DNA from: Constrictibacter sp. MBR-5
GTDB lineage: Bacteria; Pseudomonadota; Alphaproteobacteria; JAJUGE01
DNA: 64,000 bases
Assembly: GCF_040549485.1 (NCBI RefSeq)
Contig: NZ_JBEPTK010000015.1
Location: forward strand, 1-64,000
Direction: 5' to 3'
This document shows positions 38,063-47,569 of the stretch, piece after piece. Under the pieces are notes generated by a model. That model had not been told where the DNA came from, made no database searches, and saw nothing but the letters and a program-made list of their open reading frames with translations. Numbering within the stretch: position 1 is the first letter of the stretch; every line of letters begins with the position of its first letter. Position numbers and translations under genes: made by a program.

Positions 38063-38985
38063 GCCGATCCCCTCTCCGGCTCGCTTGCGGGAAACCCGGG
38101 CGCGAGCAGTTCGTCCATCACCTCGGCCAGCGCCGCTTCCCAGGGCCGTCCGACGATGCCGTGCGCACGCGCCAGCCGGCCGCAGTCGAGCCGCGAATTT
38201 GTCGGACGCCGGGCCGGCGTGGGATAGTTGCGGGTGGGGATGGGCTCCAGCTTCGGCACCGGGCGGCCGCCTGCCGCCGCATGGGCGAAGATGCGCGATG
38301 CGAAGCCGTACCAGGTGGTGGCGCCGGCGGCGGTGAAATGGAAGACGCCGTCGGGACCGTCCCCGGCGATCAGGCGCAGGGCGACGGCCATGACCGCATC
38401 GGCGATGTCAGATGCCGCCGTCGGCGCGCCGTGCTGATCGTCGACGATGCGCAGCACCGGCCGTTCGCCGCCGAGACGGAGCATCGTCTTCACGAAATTG
38501 CCGCCGTGGGCGGAATAGACCCAGCTCGTCCGCAGGATCGCGTGCCTTCCCTCGGCGGCCCGAACGGCGGCCTCACCCGCCGCCTTCGTCCGGCCGTAGA
38601 CGGAAAGCGGCGCGATCGCATCGTCCTCGACATAGGGCGAAGACTTGCGGCCGTCGAAGACGTAGTCGGTGGACAGGTGGATCAGCGGAATGCCGGCGTC
38701 CGCAGCTGCGTGGGCCAGCGCGCCCGGCGCCGCGGCATTGACGGTCTCCGCCGTCTCCGGCTCGCTCTCCGCCTTGTCCACGGCGGTATAGGCCGCAGCG
38801 TTGATCACCAGATCCACCGCATCTGCGGCGACCAGGCCGGCCACGCGCGGGGGATCCAGAAGGTCGGCGGTGTCGCGTCCCGGTGCCTCGATCCGTACGG
38901 GCTCGGGCCAGGGGCGGCGCAGCAGTTCCGATCCGACCTGTCCCGTGCCGCCGAACAGCAGGATGCGCAATGGAGGTGCGGTCAT
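38059..38985 (-). CDS. rfbD: dTDP-4-dehydrorhamnose reductase
   Basis: RfbD reduces dTDP-4-keto-L-rhamnose with NADPH to dTDP-L-rhamnose. The 308-residue SDR-extended protein has [14 protein letters not shown] near the start, [20 protein letters not shown] and the catalytic YGRTKAAGE (Tyr, Lys). [16 protein letters not shown] and the C-terminal RPTNSRLDC also fit. Start 38985 overlaps the rfbB stop by four bases, so the three cassettes are tightly coupled. Confidence 0.95.
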   Translation of the reverse strand: MTAPPLRILLFGGTGQVGSELLRRPWPEPVRIEAPGRDTADLLDPPRVAGLVAADAVDLVINAAAYTAVDKAESEPETAETVNAAAPGALAHAAADAGIPLIHLSTDYVFDGRKSSPYVEDDAIAPLSVYGRTKAAGEAAVRAAEGRHAILRTSWVYSAHGGNFVKTMLRLGGERPVLRIVDDQHGAPTAASDIADAVMAVALRLIAGDGPDGVFHFTAAGATTWYGFASRIFAHAAAGGRPVPKLEPIPTRNYPTPARRPTNSRLDCGRLARAHGIVGRPWEAALAEVMDELLAPGFPASEPERGSA

Positions 38986-40040
38986 GGGGCGGCGGCGAGC
39001 CCGAGACGCTCGGTCCGGTAGCGTCCGTCCAGGATCGGCCGCCACCACGCCTCGTTTTCCAGGTACCACGAGACGGTGCGGCGCAATGCGTTCTCGAAGC
39101 CGTGCCGCGGCCGCCAGCCTAGGTCGCGGGCGATCTTTCCGGCATCGATCGCGTAGCGGAAGTCGTGGCCGGGCCGGTCGGCGACGAAGTCGACGAGGCT
39201 GCGGCGCGGGCCGGTGTGAACCGGAAGCAGTTCGTCCAGGATGTCGCAGATTGCGTGGACGACCGTCAGGTTGGATCGCTCGGCGTCGCCGCCGACGTTG
39301 TAGGCCTCTCCGACCGCACCGCGTTCGAGGATCGCGACCAGCGCCTCGGCGTGGTCCTCCACGAACAGCCAGTCGCGCACGTTGCTGCCGTCGCCATAGA
39401 CCGGCAGGGACTGGCCTGCAAGGCCGCGCAGGATGGTCAGCGGGATCAGCTTCTCGGGAAACTGGCAGGGACCGAAATTGTTCGAGCAGTTGCTGACCAG
39501 GGTCGGCAGGCCGTAGGTGTCCCGCCAGGCGCGCACGAAATGGTCCGACGCGGCCTTCGACGCCGCATAGGGCGACCGGGGCGCGTAGGGCGTCGTCTCG
39601 CTGAAGCGGCCGGTGGCGCCCAGTGAACCGAAGACCTCGTCCGTGGACACGTGGTGGAAGCGGAAGCCCGCCTTCCGGGCGCATGGCAGACCGTTCCAAT
39701 AAAGACGGGCCGCTTCCAACAGCGTGTAGGTGCCGCCGACGTTGGTGGCGACGAAATCGGCCGGGCCGTCGATGGAGCGGTCGACATGCGTCTCTGCCGC
39801 CAGGTGCATGATCGCATCGGGCCGATGGGCGACGAGGATCGCATCGATCGTCGCGCGGTCGCAGACGTCCGCCTGGACGAAGTCGTAGCGAGGCTCGGTC
39901 GCCACGGACGCCAGCGACTCCGGGGAGGCGGCGTAGGTCAGCTTGTCGACGTTGACGACCGCATGATCCGTGGCGGCGAGCAGGTGGCGCACGACGGCCG
40001 ACCCGATGAAGCCGCAGCCGCCGGTGACGAGGATCCTCAT
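38982..40040 (-). CDS. rfbB: dTDP-glucose 4,6-dehydratase
   Basis: RfbB converts dTDP-glucose to the 4-keto-6-deoxy sugar with a bound NAD. The 352-residue protein has [20 protein letters not shown], the Asp-Glu pair in [12 protein letters not shown] and YAASKAASD (Tyr, Lys). [19 protein letters not shown] and [19 protein letters not shown] are strong family signatures. Start 40040 is the ATG directly preceding the glycine-rich loop; an upstream extension to 40106 is not conserved. It lies 10 bases downstream of rfbC. Confidence 0.96.
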   Translation of the reverse strand: MRILVTGGCGFIGSAVVRHLLAATDHAVVNVDKLTYAASPESLASVATEPRYDFVQADVCDRATIDAILVAHRPDAIMHLAAETHVDRSIDGPADFVATNVGGTYTLLEAARLYWNGLPCARKAGFRFHHVSTDEVFGSLGATGRFSETTPYAPRSPYAASKAASDHFVRAWRDTYGLPTLVSNCSNNFGPCQFPEKLIPLTILRGLAGQSLPVYGDGSNVRDWLFVEDHAEALVAILERGAVGEAYNVGGDAERSNLTVVHAICDILDELLPVHTGPRRSLVDFVADRPGHDFRYAIDAGKIARDLGWRPRHGFENALRRTVSWYLENEAWWRPILDGRYRTERLGLAAAP

Positions 40041-40050
40041 TGCGACCGCG

Positions 40051-40611
40051 TCATGGGTGGGTGAACGGGCTGTCGAAGGCGGCGAGCGTCGGTGCCTCGG
40101 CGTCACGCGCCGAGATCACCGGCTGCCCGCCTTCGAGCGGCCAGGGGATGCCGATGTCCGGATCGTCCCAACGGATGCTGCCTTCCAGGGCCGGCGCATA
40201 GAAGTCGCTGGCCTTGTAGAGGACCTCGGTGTCGTCCTCGAGGGTGCAGAGGCCGTGCGCAAAGCCGGCGGGAATGTACAGCTGCGCGCCGTTCTCCGCG
40301 CTCAGCACCGCCCCGACGAAGCCGCCATAGGTCGGCGAGCCACGCCGCAGGTCGACCGCGACGTCGTAGATCGATCCGCGTGCGACCCGGACGATCTTCG
40401 CCTGGGCGTGTGGCGGCAGCTGGAAGTGCAGGCCGCGGATCGTGCCGCGCCGGCCGGAGTAGGCATGGTTGTCCTGCACGAAGTCGTCGGCGATGCCGAA
40501 TCCGGCGAGCGCGCGTCGGCTGTACGTCTCCGCGAACCAGCCGCGACCGTCGGGGAACCGGCGTGGGACGATCAATCTGACGGCGGGAATGTCGAGGCTC
40601 TCTACGCGCAT
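40051..40611 (-). CDS. rfbC: dTDP-4-dehydrorhamnose 3,5-epimerase
   Basis: RfbC epimerises dTDP-4-keto-6-deoxyglucose at C3 and C5. The 186-residue cupin-type protein shows [15 protein letters not shown], the catalytic His in [14 protein letters not shown] (about residue 60), [15 protein letters not shown] (about 129) and the tyrosine in [10 protein letters not shown]. It heads the operon rfbC-B-D-A. Its upstream 199 bases are shared with the divergent ABC exporter gene at 40811, hinting that rhamnose supply and export may be controlled together. Confidence 0.95.
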   Translation of the reverse strand: MRVESLDIPAVRLIVPRRFPDGRGWFAETYSRRALAGFGIADDFVQDNHAYSGRRGTIRGLHFQLPPHAQAKIVRVARGSIYDVAVDLRRGSPTYGGFVGAVLSAENGAQLYIPAGFAHGLCTLEDDTEVLYKASDFYAPALEGSIRWDDPDIGIPWPLEGGQPVISARDAEAPTLAAFDSPFTHP

Positions 40612-40810
40612 CGGAGACCGTACTCCACCCCTGGCTTCGATCGCGGGCAAATCGTTCGGCTGCGTCGCCAGGATAGGTTTCGCTTTATCCGAATGCCACC
40701 CATAAGCGCGGTCGGGGGAGCGAGTGTGCGTGCGGTGTCGCTTCGCATGGCCGTGCGCCTGGGAACGCGGTATCCACCGCCGCGACGCAGCGCGCCGGAG
40801 TCCCCGCAGA

Positions 40811-42568
40811 ATGCCGATCGACCGCCCCGACAGCCGTACGCGACGGCCGCAGCTAGAGCCCGACGAGGGGGCCGCAAACAGCGGTTTCGTCGGCTTCCTG
40901 GGGGCCATCGCGCGACTTAGCGGATGGCGCCTCGCCTATGCGATGGCCCTGTCCACCGTCGCCTCGCTCTCGCAGGGCGCCGGCCTGCTCCTCCTCGTGC
41001 CGCTGCTGGAGGGCATCGGCATATCCGGTTCGGGCGGCGCATCGACCTGGACCACCTACCTGCCCGAGCTGTTCCACGGGCCCGTCGGCGCACTGACGCT
41101 CTATGTGACCGTGGTCGTGCTGGCGGCTGTCGCGACCTGGGCGCGCGCCGTGGAAGGCGCCAGACTGCGTCTCGGCTTCGTCGACGATCTGCGCCGCCGC
41201 CTCCATACGGCGGTTCTGGCGATGGAGTGGTCCACCTTCCAGCGGCTGCGGGCCTCCGACATCACCCAAATCCTGACGCAGGAACTCGGCCGGATCGGCC
41301 TTGGTACGGAATTCCTGCTGCGCCTGTCGTCCTGGATCATCGAGGTGGCCGTCACTCTGGCCGTGATCGTCAGGCTATCGCCGCTGGCGGCGGGCGCGCT
41401 GCTCGTACCCGTCGGCATCGCCGCTGTCCTCGCAAGACCCCTCAATCACCGCAGCCGTGCCCGCGGCCAGGCGCTCACCCTGTCGGCGCGGGGACTTCAG
41501 GCGGACCTGGACGACGACCTGACGGGGATGCGGCTGGTGAAGAGCATGCATCTGGAGGAGGTCAGGCTGCGGCGCTTCGATGCCCGCGTCGAAGCCCTGC
41601 GCGGCGGGCAGGTCGAACATGCCGGCGCGGTGGCCGCCGCGAGCGGCGCCGGCCGGGCGGTCGCAGCCGTGGCGGCTGCCGCCGGCGTCGCGTTCGCGGT
41701 GCGCGGTCTCGGCATGCCGGTGGCCGACGCCGTCGTGCTGGCGCTGGCCTTCGGCCGCCTGATGATGGTGGTGCTGGGCGTGCAGGAGGCGTGGCGCAAC
41801 GTCCTCTATGCGCTGCCGGCCTACGATGCCGCGCTGGCAATGCTCCGCCGTTGCCGTGCCGGCGAGGAGCCGGCGGAGCGAGGCGCCGCGATGCCGCATC
41901 TGCGCGAAGCGATCGAGATCGTCGACGTCTCCTTCGGCCACGGCCGCGATCGAGATGCAGCCTTAGCGGGGGTCAGCGCCGTCATTCCGGCACGGTCGCT
42001 GACCGTGATCAGCGGGCCGTCCGGTGCCGGGAAGTCGACCCTGGCCGACATCGTGCTCGGCCTGCTGGCACCCGACAGCGGCCGCGTGCTCGTCGACGGC
42101 CAGGAACTGGACCGGGCGCGGCGGCGGGAATGGCGGCGGCGGATCGGCTACGTGCCGCAGGACAGTTTCCTGTTCCACGACACCATCCGCGCCAACCTGC
42201 GCGTCGGAGCGGAAGACGCGGACGAGGATGCTCTCTGGTCGGCACTGGCCGACGCCGCCGTCGACGGTTTCGTGCGCACCCTGCCGGAGGGCCTGGACAC
42301 CGTCGTCGGCGACCGCGGCAGCCGTCTCTCGGGCGGCGAGCGCCAGCGCATCGCCCTTGCGCGCGCGCTGGTGCGCCGCCCCGAACTGCTCGTCCTCGAC
42401 GAGCCGACCAGCGCCCTCGACGCTGAAAGCGAGCAGCAGGTCCTCGACGCGCTCGCTCGGCTGCGCGGCCGTGTCACGACGGTGATCGTGACACACAGGC
42501 CGGCGGTGCTGTTCGCCGCAGACCAGGTCGTGACCCTTCAGGCCGGTCGGATCGTCGGAGCATGTTGA
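40811..42568 (+). CDS. ABC transporter, fused permease/ATPase (exporter type)
   Basis: A 585-residue half-transporter: an N-terminal membrane domain with about six helices (ALSTVASLSQGAGLLLLVPL onward), and a C-terminal ATPase with Walker A SGPSGAGKSTLADIVLG (about residue 413), Q-loop GYVPQDSFLFHDTIRANL, signature LSGGERQRIALARAL, Walker B LLVLDEPTSALD and the H-loop VIVTHR. All catalytic elements are intact, so the homodimer should work. It diverges from the rhamnose operon; export of a glycolipid or surface polymer is plausible but unproven. Start 40811 is chosen over a longer frame from 40724. Confidence 0.9.
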   Translation: MPIDRPDSRTRRPQLEPDEGAANSGFVGFLGAIARLSGWRLAYAMALSTVASLSQGAGLLLLVPLLEGIGISGSGGASTWTTYLPELFHGPVGALTLYVTVVVLAAVATWARAVEGARLRLGFVDDLRRRLHTAVLAMEWSTFQRLRASDITQILTQELGRIGLGTEFLLRLSSWIIEVAVTLAVIVRLSPLAAGALLVPVGIAAVLARPLNHRSRARGQALTLSARGLQADLDDDLTGMRLVKSMHLEEVRLRRFDARVEALRGGQVEHAGAVAAASGAGRAVAAVAAAAGVAFAVRGLGMPVADAVVLALAFGRLMMVVLGVQEAWRNVLYALPAYDAALAMLRRCRAGEEPAERGAAMPHLREAIEIVDVSFGHGRDRDAALAGVSAVIPARSLTVISGPSGAGKSTLADIVLGLLAPDSGRVLVDGQELDRARRREWRRRIGYVPQDSFLFHDTIRANLRVGAEDADEDALWSALADAAVDGFVRTLPEGLDTVVGDRGSRLSGGERQRIALARALVRRPELLVLDEPTSALDAESEQQVLDALARLRGRVTTVIVTHRPAVLFAADQVVTLQAGRIVGAC

Positions 42569-42662
42569 GCGTAGCGGCCTGCATCGTGCATATGTGGAGC
42601 AGACTACCCTGCCCCGAGACGACCGAGACGGCCGTCGATCAGCCCTCCGGAGCCCGCAGTCG

Positions 42663-44327
42663 ATGCCCGATAACCGATCACCGTTGCCGACGGAACTGCA
42701 TGAGCTGACGATCGCCGAGGCGGCGCGGCTGATCGAGGCGCGGCGGCTTTCGCCGGTGGAGTTGGCGACGGCGTTGATCGCGCGGCGCGAGGCGGTCGAT
42801 CCGCAACTGGACGCCTTCATCCTGCCGACCGACGAGCATGCCCTGGAACAGGCGCGCACCGCCGAGGCGGAGATCGCGTCCGGGACCTATCGCGGCGCCA
42901 TGCACGGCATTCCGTTCGGACTGAAGGACATCTACTGCACGGCGGGCGTCCCGACGACCGGACACTCGAAGGTCGCGGCCGACTTCGTGCCGAACGGGGA
43001 CGCGACCACGGTGAGCCGGCTCTATGAGGCGGGCGCGGTGCTCGTGGGCAAGCTGGCGACGCACGAGTTCGCCCACGGCGGACCCTCCTTCGACCTGCCC
43101 TGGCCCGCGGCGCGGAACCCCTGGAACCGCGAGCATTTCACCGGGGGATCGTCGAGCGGATCCGGCGCGGCGGTCGCGGCCGGCATGGCGCTGGGGGCGC
43201 TGGGGTCGGATACAGGCGGGTCGATCCGCAATCCGGCGGCGCTGTGCGGGCTGGTCGGGCTGAAGCCCACCTACGGGCTGGTCAGCCGCGCGGGCGTCTA
43301 CACCAACTCCTACACGTACGACCATGCCGGACCGATGACCTGGACGGTCGAGGACTGCGCGATCATGCTGCAGGTTCTGGCGGGCCACGATCCCGAGGAT
43401 CCGGCGAGCGCCGACCGCCCGGTTCCGGACTATCGGGCGGCCCTCACCGGCGACATCCGGGGCCTGCGTGTCGGCGTTCTCCGGCATCTCTACGAGGAGG
43501 ACGTGCCGGTGGCCCCCGCCGCGGCGGCGGCGCTGGAGGCGGCATACGACGTGCTCCGCTCGCTCGGGGCGACGGTCGAAGAGGCGCGGATCCGTCCGGC
43601 CCAGGACTATTACGACGTGAAGATCGTCGGTGCTGAAAGCGAGCTGTTTGCCGTGCACGAGGAGGCCTTGCGGACCCGGCCGGGCGATTTCGGCGAAGAC
43701 TTTCTGGGGCGGGCGCTGGCGGCGATGCTGGTGCGCGGCTCAGACTATGTGCAGTCGCTGCGCGAGCGCCGGGCGATGCTGGCGGAGATGGAGCCGCTCT
43801 ACGCACGCTATGACGTCCTGGTCACGGCGGCGCCCGGGCCGGCACCGCGACTTGATGCTTGGCGGACGCTGATGTTCTGGCAGAAGGCGTCGCTGACCAC
43901 GCCCTTCAACGTCACCGGCGGGCCTGCACTCGTGCAGTGCATCGGCTTCACGGATGGTGGCCTACCGTTGTCGATGCAGATCGTCGGGCGTCCGTTCGAC
44001 GATGCGACGGTGCTGCGGGTCGCCGACGCCTATGAACGCGCCACGCCGTGGCGGGGCCGGCGGCCGCAACTCAATCCCGATGCCGTGTTCTCGCGGGAGG
44101 CGCCACCTCTGCCGGAAGCCGTCCGGGCGGACGCCGATCCCGAACAGCGTGCGGAACTCGCGGCTCTCTGCCGTCGGGCCGACCTGACCCTGAATGCGCG
44201 ACAGTTCGAGATGTTGTGCGCGACTGCCCCCTACATGCAGGGGATGATCGACCGGCTCCGTCGCAAGCGCCCGTTTGGCGCGGAACCCGCTAACATCTTC
44301 GCCTTCGGCCCGGGTCGGGACGCTTAA
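42663..44327 (+). CDS. amidase signature family hydrolase
   Basis: A 554-residue amidase using the Ser-cisSer-Lys triad: Lys in FGLKDIYCTAGVPTTGHS (about residue 84), and the serine pair in GGSSSGSGAAVAAGMALGALGSDTGGSIRNPAALCG (about 161-196). GPMTWTVEDCAIML and PFNVTGGPAL follow as expected. It resembles GatA-like amidases but no gatB/gatC is nearby, and the extended C-terminal region (after residue 460) is not typical of GatA. Probable aryl- or aliphatic-amide hydrolase. Start 42663; a GTG at 42594 is an alternative. Confidence 0.88.
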   Translation: MPDNRSPLPTELHELTIAEAARLIEARRLSPVELATALIARREAVDPQLDAFILPTDEHALEQARTAEAEIASGTYRGAMHGIPFGLKDIYCTAGVPTTGHSKVAADFVPNGDATTVSRLYEAGAVLVGKLATHEFAHGGPSFDLPWPAARNPWNREHFTGGSSSGSGAAVAAGMALGALGSDTGGSIRNPAALCGLVGLKPTYGLVSRAGVYTNSYTYDHAGPMTWTVEDCAIMLQVLAGHDPEDPASADRPVPDYRAALTGDIRGLRVGVLRHLYEEDVPVAPAAAAALEAAYDVLRSLGATVEEARIRPAQDYYDVKIVGAESELFAVHEEALRTRPGDFGEDFLGRALAAMLVRGSDYVQSLRERRAMLAEMEPLYARYDVLVTAAPGPAPRLDAWRTLMFWQKASLTTPFNVTGGPALVQCIGFTDGGLPLSMQIVGRPFDDATVLRVADAYERATPWRGRRPQLNPDAVFSREAPPLPEAVRADADPEQRAELAALCRRADLTLNARQFEMLCATAPYMQGMIDRLRRKRPFGAEPANIFAFGPGRDA

Positions 44328-44402
44328 TGTCCCGTTTACCGCGGCCCGGCGAAACTCGGAAGGTCGGCGATCGGCGGAGGCGGGAGGCTGTCCCGATAAG
44401 AA

Positions 44403-44431
44403 AAGGGCCTAGCGCAGTCCGCTAAGCCCTT
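44403..44431 (-). terminator. terminator of tRNA-Arg
   Basis: On the minus strand AAGGGCTTAGCG, loop GACTG, then CGCTAGGCCCTT (one G-T pair) is followed by TTCTTATC. It starts nine bases after the tRNA end and has the stem plus T-run of an intrinsic terminator. Confidence 0.75.
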
Positions 44432-44439
44432 GGAGAGAA

Positions 44440-44515
44440 TGGCGCGCCCGGGAAGACTCGAACTCCCAACCTTCTGATCCGTAGTCAGATGCTCTATCCA
44501 TTGAGCTACGGGCGC
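44440..44515 (-). tRNA. tRNA-Arg (ACG)
   Basis: Read on the minus strand, GCGCCCG pairs with CGGGCGC to make the acceptor stem, followed by discriminator G and an encoded CCA. The D arm, the anticodon stem TCTGA/TCAGA with loop CTACGGA (anticodon ACG, A34 expected to become inosine), and the TTCGAGT T-loop are all present. Length is 76 bases. It sits in a 408-base space between the amidase and a lipoprotein gene, with its own promoter candidate and terminator. Confidence 0.95.
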
Positions 44516-44561
44516 AACCGGCGCGGCCGAGCGGGAAGGTTTCCCGTCGAACGCGGCGCGG

Positions 44562-44590
44562 ACCGTACCCAAATTGGGGGCGGGGTGCAA
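44562..44590 (-). promoter_or_regulatory. candidate promoter of tRNA-Arg
   Basis: On the minus strand TTGCAC (44585-44590) and TACGGT (44562-44567) are 17 bases apart, good for a housekeeping sigma factor. It lies about 50 bases before the tRNA 5' end. Confidence 0.45.
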
Positions 44591-44735
44591 TAGGTCCAGT
44601 GCAAAAATGCCGCGCCATTCGCGCGCAGGGGGATTCGTGGGGCGGACAAGGGCCAAGAGATTGTGTGTGGCGGGGTTTTCGCGTTTAATCCGCCGACTCG
44701 CGAGGGGTCTGGGGGAAAGCAGGTCTAATTCGAGC

Positions 44736-45761
44736 ATGTTGCATCTTCGCACCCTCGCCGCGCTTGCCGGCCTTGCCGTGCTGGCGGGCTGTGCATCCAC
44801 GTCGCCTCTTCCGTCGATCGCGGGCGGGTCGTCGGCTGCCGGCTATCAACTCGCTGCGGCGCCCGGTGCTTCGGGCAGCGGCCTTTTCGGCAGGTCCGAT
44901 GTCTCCGGCACCTTCGTGGGGCAGAAGATCGCGCAGCTCCGTGGCGACCTGAGGGCGCTGGAGGCGCAGATCGGCCAGCGCGCCGGCGAGCTTCAGCAGG
45001 CACGCTCCGTCATCGTGCAGAACGCGCAGGACTATTACACGCGCGTCGCCTCGATCAACGCGCGCCTGCAGGGCGGCACGACTCCGGGCAATCCCCGGCT
45101 CGTGCAGGAATGGAACCAGGCCCAGGCGCAGCTCAGCCGGATCGACGGCAGCGTCGCCCAGTTGACCGAACTCTCCAACCGTGTCGCGACCGACGCGGCG
45201 ATGACGAACTACCTCCTCGATTCGATCCGCTCGGCATATGAGATCCCCGGTGCCGTCGAGGAGGATCACCACCAGCTGGCGGCACTCCAGGATGACGTGA
45301 ACCGGTCCAAGGTGCAGATCGATCGGCTGCACGCGGAGATCAACCAGGAGGTCTCCCGCCAGACCGGCTACATCGCGGGCGAGCGTCAGGATCTCTCTAT
45401 GCTCGCGATGGCGATCAAGCAGGGCGAACTGCACAGCGGGCGCGGCGGCGCCATGCCGGCGGCGTATTCGACGGCATCCGTCAGCGACCGCCCCTTGGTG
45501 ATCATCCGCTTCGATCAGCCGAACGTCGCCTACGAGCAACCGCTCTACACTGCGGTCAGTCAGGCGCTCGACCGTCGCCCTGAGGCGATCTTTGACGTGG
45601 TGGCGGTTCCTGGCGGCTCCGGCATGGCGACGTCGGCCCGGCGCCATGCCGAGCGCGTGATGCGGACCTTCACCGACATGGGCATGCCGCGCGATCGTGT
45701 GCGCCTGACCTCGGGCAGCGGCAGCGCCGGTGTCGACGAGGTTCACGTCTACGTACGCTGA
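44736..45761 (+). CDS. coiled-coil lipoprotein of unknown function
   Basis: A 341-residue lipoprotein: signal [21 protein letters not shown] with a clear lipobox (Cys about residue 19). A long helical, probably coiled-coil part spans about residues 60-230 ([20 protein letters not shown] and so on). The last 90 residues form a mixed domain beginning [20 protein letters not shown] and ending EVHVYVR, whose periodic strands and helices recall OmpA-like or secretin-associated small domains. I do not recognise the family. Probably anchored to the outer membrane and facing the periplasm. It runs in the same direction as gpt, 16 bases before it. Confidence 0.8.
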   Translation: MLHLRTLAALAGLAVLAGCASTSPLPSIAGGSSAAGYQLAAAPGASGSGLFGRSDVSGTFVGQKIAQLRGDLRALEAQIGQRAGELQQARSVIVQNAQDYYTRVASINARLQGGTTPGNPRLVQEWNQAQAQLSRIDGSVAQLTELSNRVATDAAMTNYLLDSIRSAYEIPGAVEEDHHQLAALQDDVNRSKVQIDRLHAEINQEVSRQTGYIAGERQDLSMLAMAIKQGELHSGRGGAMPAAYSTASVSDRPLVIIRFDQPNVAYEQPLYTAVSQALDRRPEAIFDVVAVPGGSGMATSARRHAERVMRTFTDMGMPRDRVRLTSGSGSAGVDEVHVYVR

Positions 45762-45777
45762 TGCGGTGCGGCGGCCG

Positions 45778-46254
45778 ATGACGGCCCACTCTGCCCGTTC
45801 CTTCCCGGTCACCTGGACCGAACTTCACCGGGATACCCGCGCGCTGGCGTGGCGGCTGGCTGATCTCGGCCCGTTCGAGGCTGTGGTCGCCATCCCGCGT
45901 GGTGGCCTCGTTCCTGCCGCGATCGTTGCGCGCGAACTCGGGATTCGGCGTGTCGAGACCGTGTGTATCGCCAGCTACGACGATCGAACCCAGCGCGAGC
46001 CGCAGATTCTCACGCGCCTCGACGGCGACGGGACGGGCCTGCTGATCGTCGACGACTTGGTCGATACGGGCGTCACCGCGCGCATTGTGCGCGGGATGCT
46101 GCCGAAGGCCCATTTCGCGACCGTCTATGCGAAGCCGGCCGGCATGCCCCTGGTCGATACCTTCGTGACCCAGGTTGGTCAGGATACCTGGATCGTCTTC
46201 CCTTGGGATGACGAGGAGCCGATCGCGGCTCGGCCACGCCCTGCGGCGGGGTAG
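45778..46254 (+). CDS. gpt: xanthine-guanine phosphoribosyltransferase
   Basis: Gpt salvages xanthine and guanine to their nucleotides with PRPP. The 158-residue protein fits the family: [20 protein letters not shown] at the start, [19 protein letters not shown], the PRPP motif [15 protein letters not shown] (about residues 95-109) and [31 protein letters not shown] closes it. Start 45778 gives the conserved N-terminus; the ribosome site is weak. A strong bidirectional hairpin lies across its stop. Confidence 0.93.
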   Translation: MTAHSARSFPVTWTELHRDTRALAWRLADLGPFEAVVAIPRGGLVPAAIVARELGIRRVETVCIASYDDRTQREPQILTRLDGDGTGLLIVDDLVDTGVTARIVRGMLPKAHFATVYAKPAGMPLVDTFVTQVGQDTWIVFPWDDEEPIAARPRPAAG

Positions 46255-46278
46255 GCGGGCGGCGTCGCGCCGCCCGCC
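46254..46278. terminator. bidirectional hairpin between gpt and the enolase-superfamily gene
   Basis: GGCGGGCGGCG (46254-46264), loop TCG, CGCCGCCCGCC (46268-46278), an 11-bp perfect stem in the 30-base gap between two convergent genes. Without T-runs it may act weakly from both sides. Confidence 0.55.
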
Positions 46279-46284
46279 CGTGCG

Positions 46285-47394
46285 TCAGCCCAGGACCGCC
46301 ACCTTCTTGCGCTCGATCAGTTCGAAGTCGATGTCCGCCCCCAGGCCGGGCTTTTCGACGGCATGCACGAGCCCGTTTGAGTCGGGCTCGATGTCGTCGA
46401 TGATCCCGTACTTCTGTGCGGCCGCCGGCAGCAGAACCTCGAAGAACTCGCAGTTCTTCACCGCCATGGTCAGGTGCAGGTTGGCGAAGTTGTTCAGCGA
46501 GTTGCCGCCGTGGTGGATCTCGTAGTTCATCGAGAACGCTTCGGCGAGATGGGCCGTCTTCAGGCATGCAGTCAGGCCGCCTTTCACGGCCACGTCGCCG
46601 CGCAGATAGTCGGTCGCCTGCAGGGTCAGCCACTGAGCGTAGGACGGCAGGCCGCCTGGGGAGTATTCGGTCGCCATGATCGGCACCGAAAGCTGCTGGC
46701 GTAGCTTCACGTAGTTGAGGATGTCCTCCTCTCCGAGGGGATCCTCGTACCAATAGAAGTCGAGCGCCTCGACGGCGAAGCCGACGCGCAGCGCCTCCGG
46801 GTACTGGTAGCACCAGGTGGCGTCCAGCATGATGCGGTAGTCGTCGCCGACGGCCTTGCGCACCGCCTCGCAGACCTTGATGTCTTCCTGCCATCGCGTC
46901 GGCGGGTGGATCTTGTACGCCGCCCAGCCGTCCTGCTTGTAGCGCTGCGCCTCCTCGGCATAGGCCTCGGGCGAGGGCAGCACGGCCGAACTTGCATAGG
47001 CCGGGCAGCTGGTCCGGTAGCTGCCCATCAGCCGGTGGATCGGCATCTCGGCATATTTGCCCGCGATGTCCCAGAGGGCTATGTCGACCGCGCCGATCGC
47101 CCGCAACGTCGTCATGCGCTGGCGCTTGTACATCGCCTGGTAGAGCCGTTCGCGGTCGAGCGGGTCCTGCCCCATCACGATCGGCTTCAGGAAATGGATC
47201 AGCGACTCGCCGTCCATCTGCGCCCCGCGGCTGGCGGAGCCGAGGAAGGCGTGGCCGTCGATTCCCTCGTCGGTGCTGATCGTCAGGAGGCCGAGCTGGC
47301 TTCGGCCAGCGAACTTGCCGGTGTGCTGGCCATACTGTGTCGCTGGAATGTCGTCCCAGGCGAAGAGGGTGAGCTTGACGTCTGTAATGCGCAT
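46285..47394 (-). CDS. mandelate racemase/muconate lactonizing (enolase superfamily) enzyme
   Basis: A 369-residue enolase-superfamily enzyme: N-terminal capping domain then a TIM barrel. A KxH-type motif appears as YKIHPP (about residue 167), metal ligands as the Asp in MLDATWCYQY (about 195), Glu in FYWYEDPL (about 220) and Glu in ATEYSPGG, and the second-half His in EIHHGGNSL. KxH plus the C-terminal His points to the mandelate racemase subgroup (acid-sugar dehydratase or racemase). No sugar transporter adjoins it. Start 47394. Confidence 0.88.
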   Translation of the reverse strand: MRITDVKLTLFAWDDIPATQYGQHTGKFAGRSQLGLLTISTDEGIDGHAFLGSASRGAQMDGESLIHFLKPIVMGQDPLDRERLYQAMYKRQRMTTLRAIGAVDIALWDIAGKYAEMPIHRLMGSYRTSCPAYASSAVLPSPEAYAEEAQRYKQDGWAAYKIHPPTRWQEDIKVCEAVRKAVGDDYRIMLDATWCYQYPEALRVGFAVEALDFYWYEDPLGEEDILNYVKLRQQLSVPIMATEYSPGGLPSYAQWLTLQATDYLRGDVAVKGGLTACLKTAHLAEAFSMNYEIHHGGNSLNNFANLHLTMAVKNCEFFEVLLPAAAQKYGIIDDIEPDSNGLVHAVEKPGLGADIDFELIERKKVAVLG

Positions 47395-47569
47395 GGCGGG
47401 GCGTCCCTCGTTCTTTGATTGGCGGCGACGGTATCGCGTTCCGAGGACCGTACCAAGGTGCCCCGGTATCCCGAATCCCGTGATTGAGGGCAATGAGCCG
47501 AGTGGGGTACAGTGACCGGGGCCGCATTCCGCCAAGCCGAGCGGTCCCTCGGAGGAAATCAGTGGACGG

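Noticed and set aside
43244-43636. Arginine/glycine-rich frame within the amidase gene
   Set aside because: Out of frame with a clear amidase carrying its complete catalytic triad; low-complexity shadow.
44440-44515. tRNA-Arg as an integration site of a mobile element
   Set aside because: No integrase and no repeat of the tRNA 3' end was seen near it.
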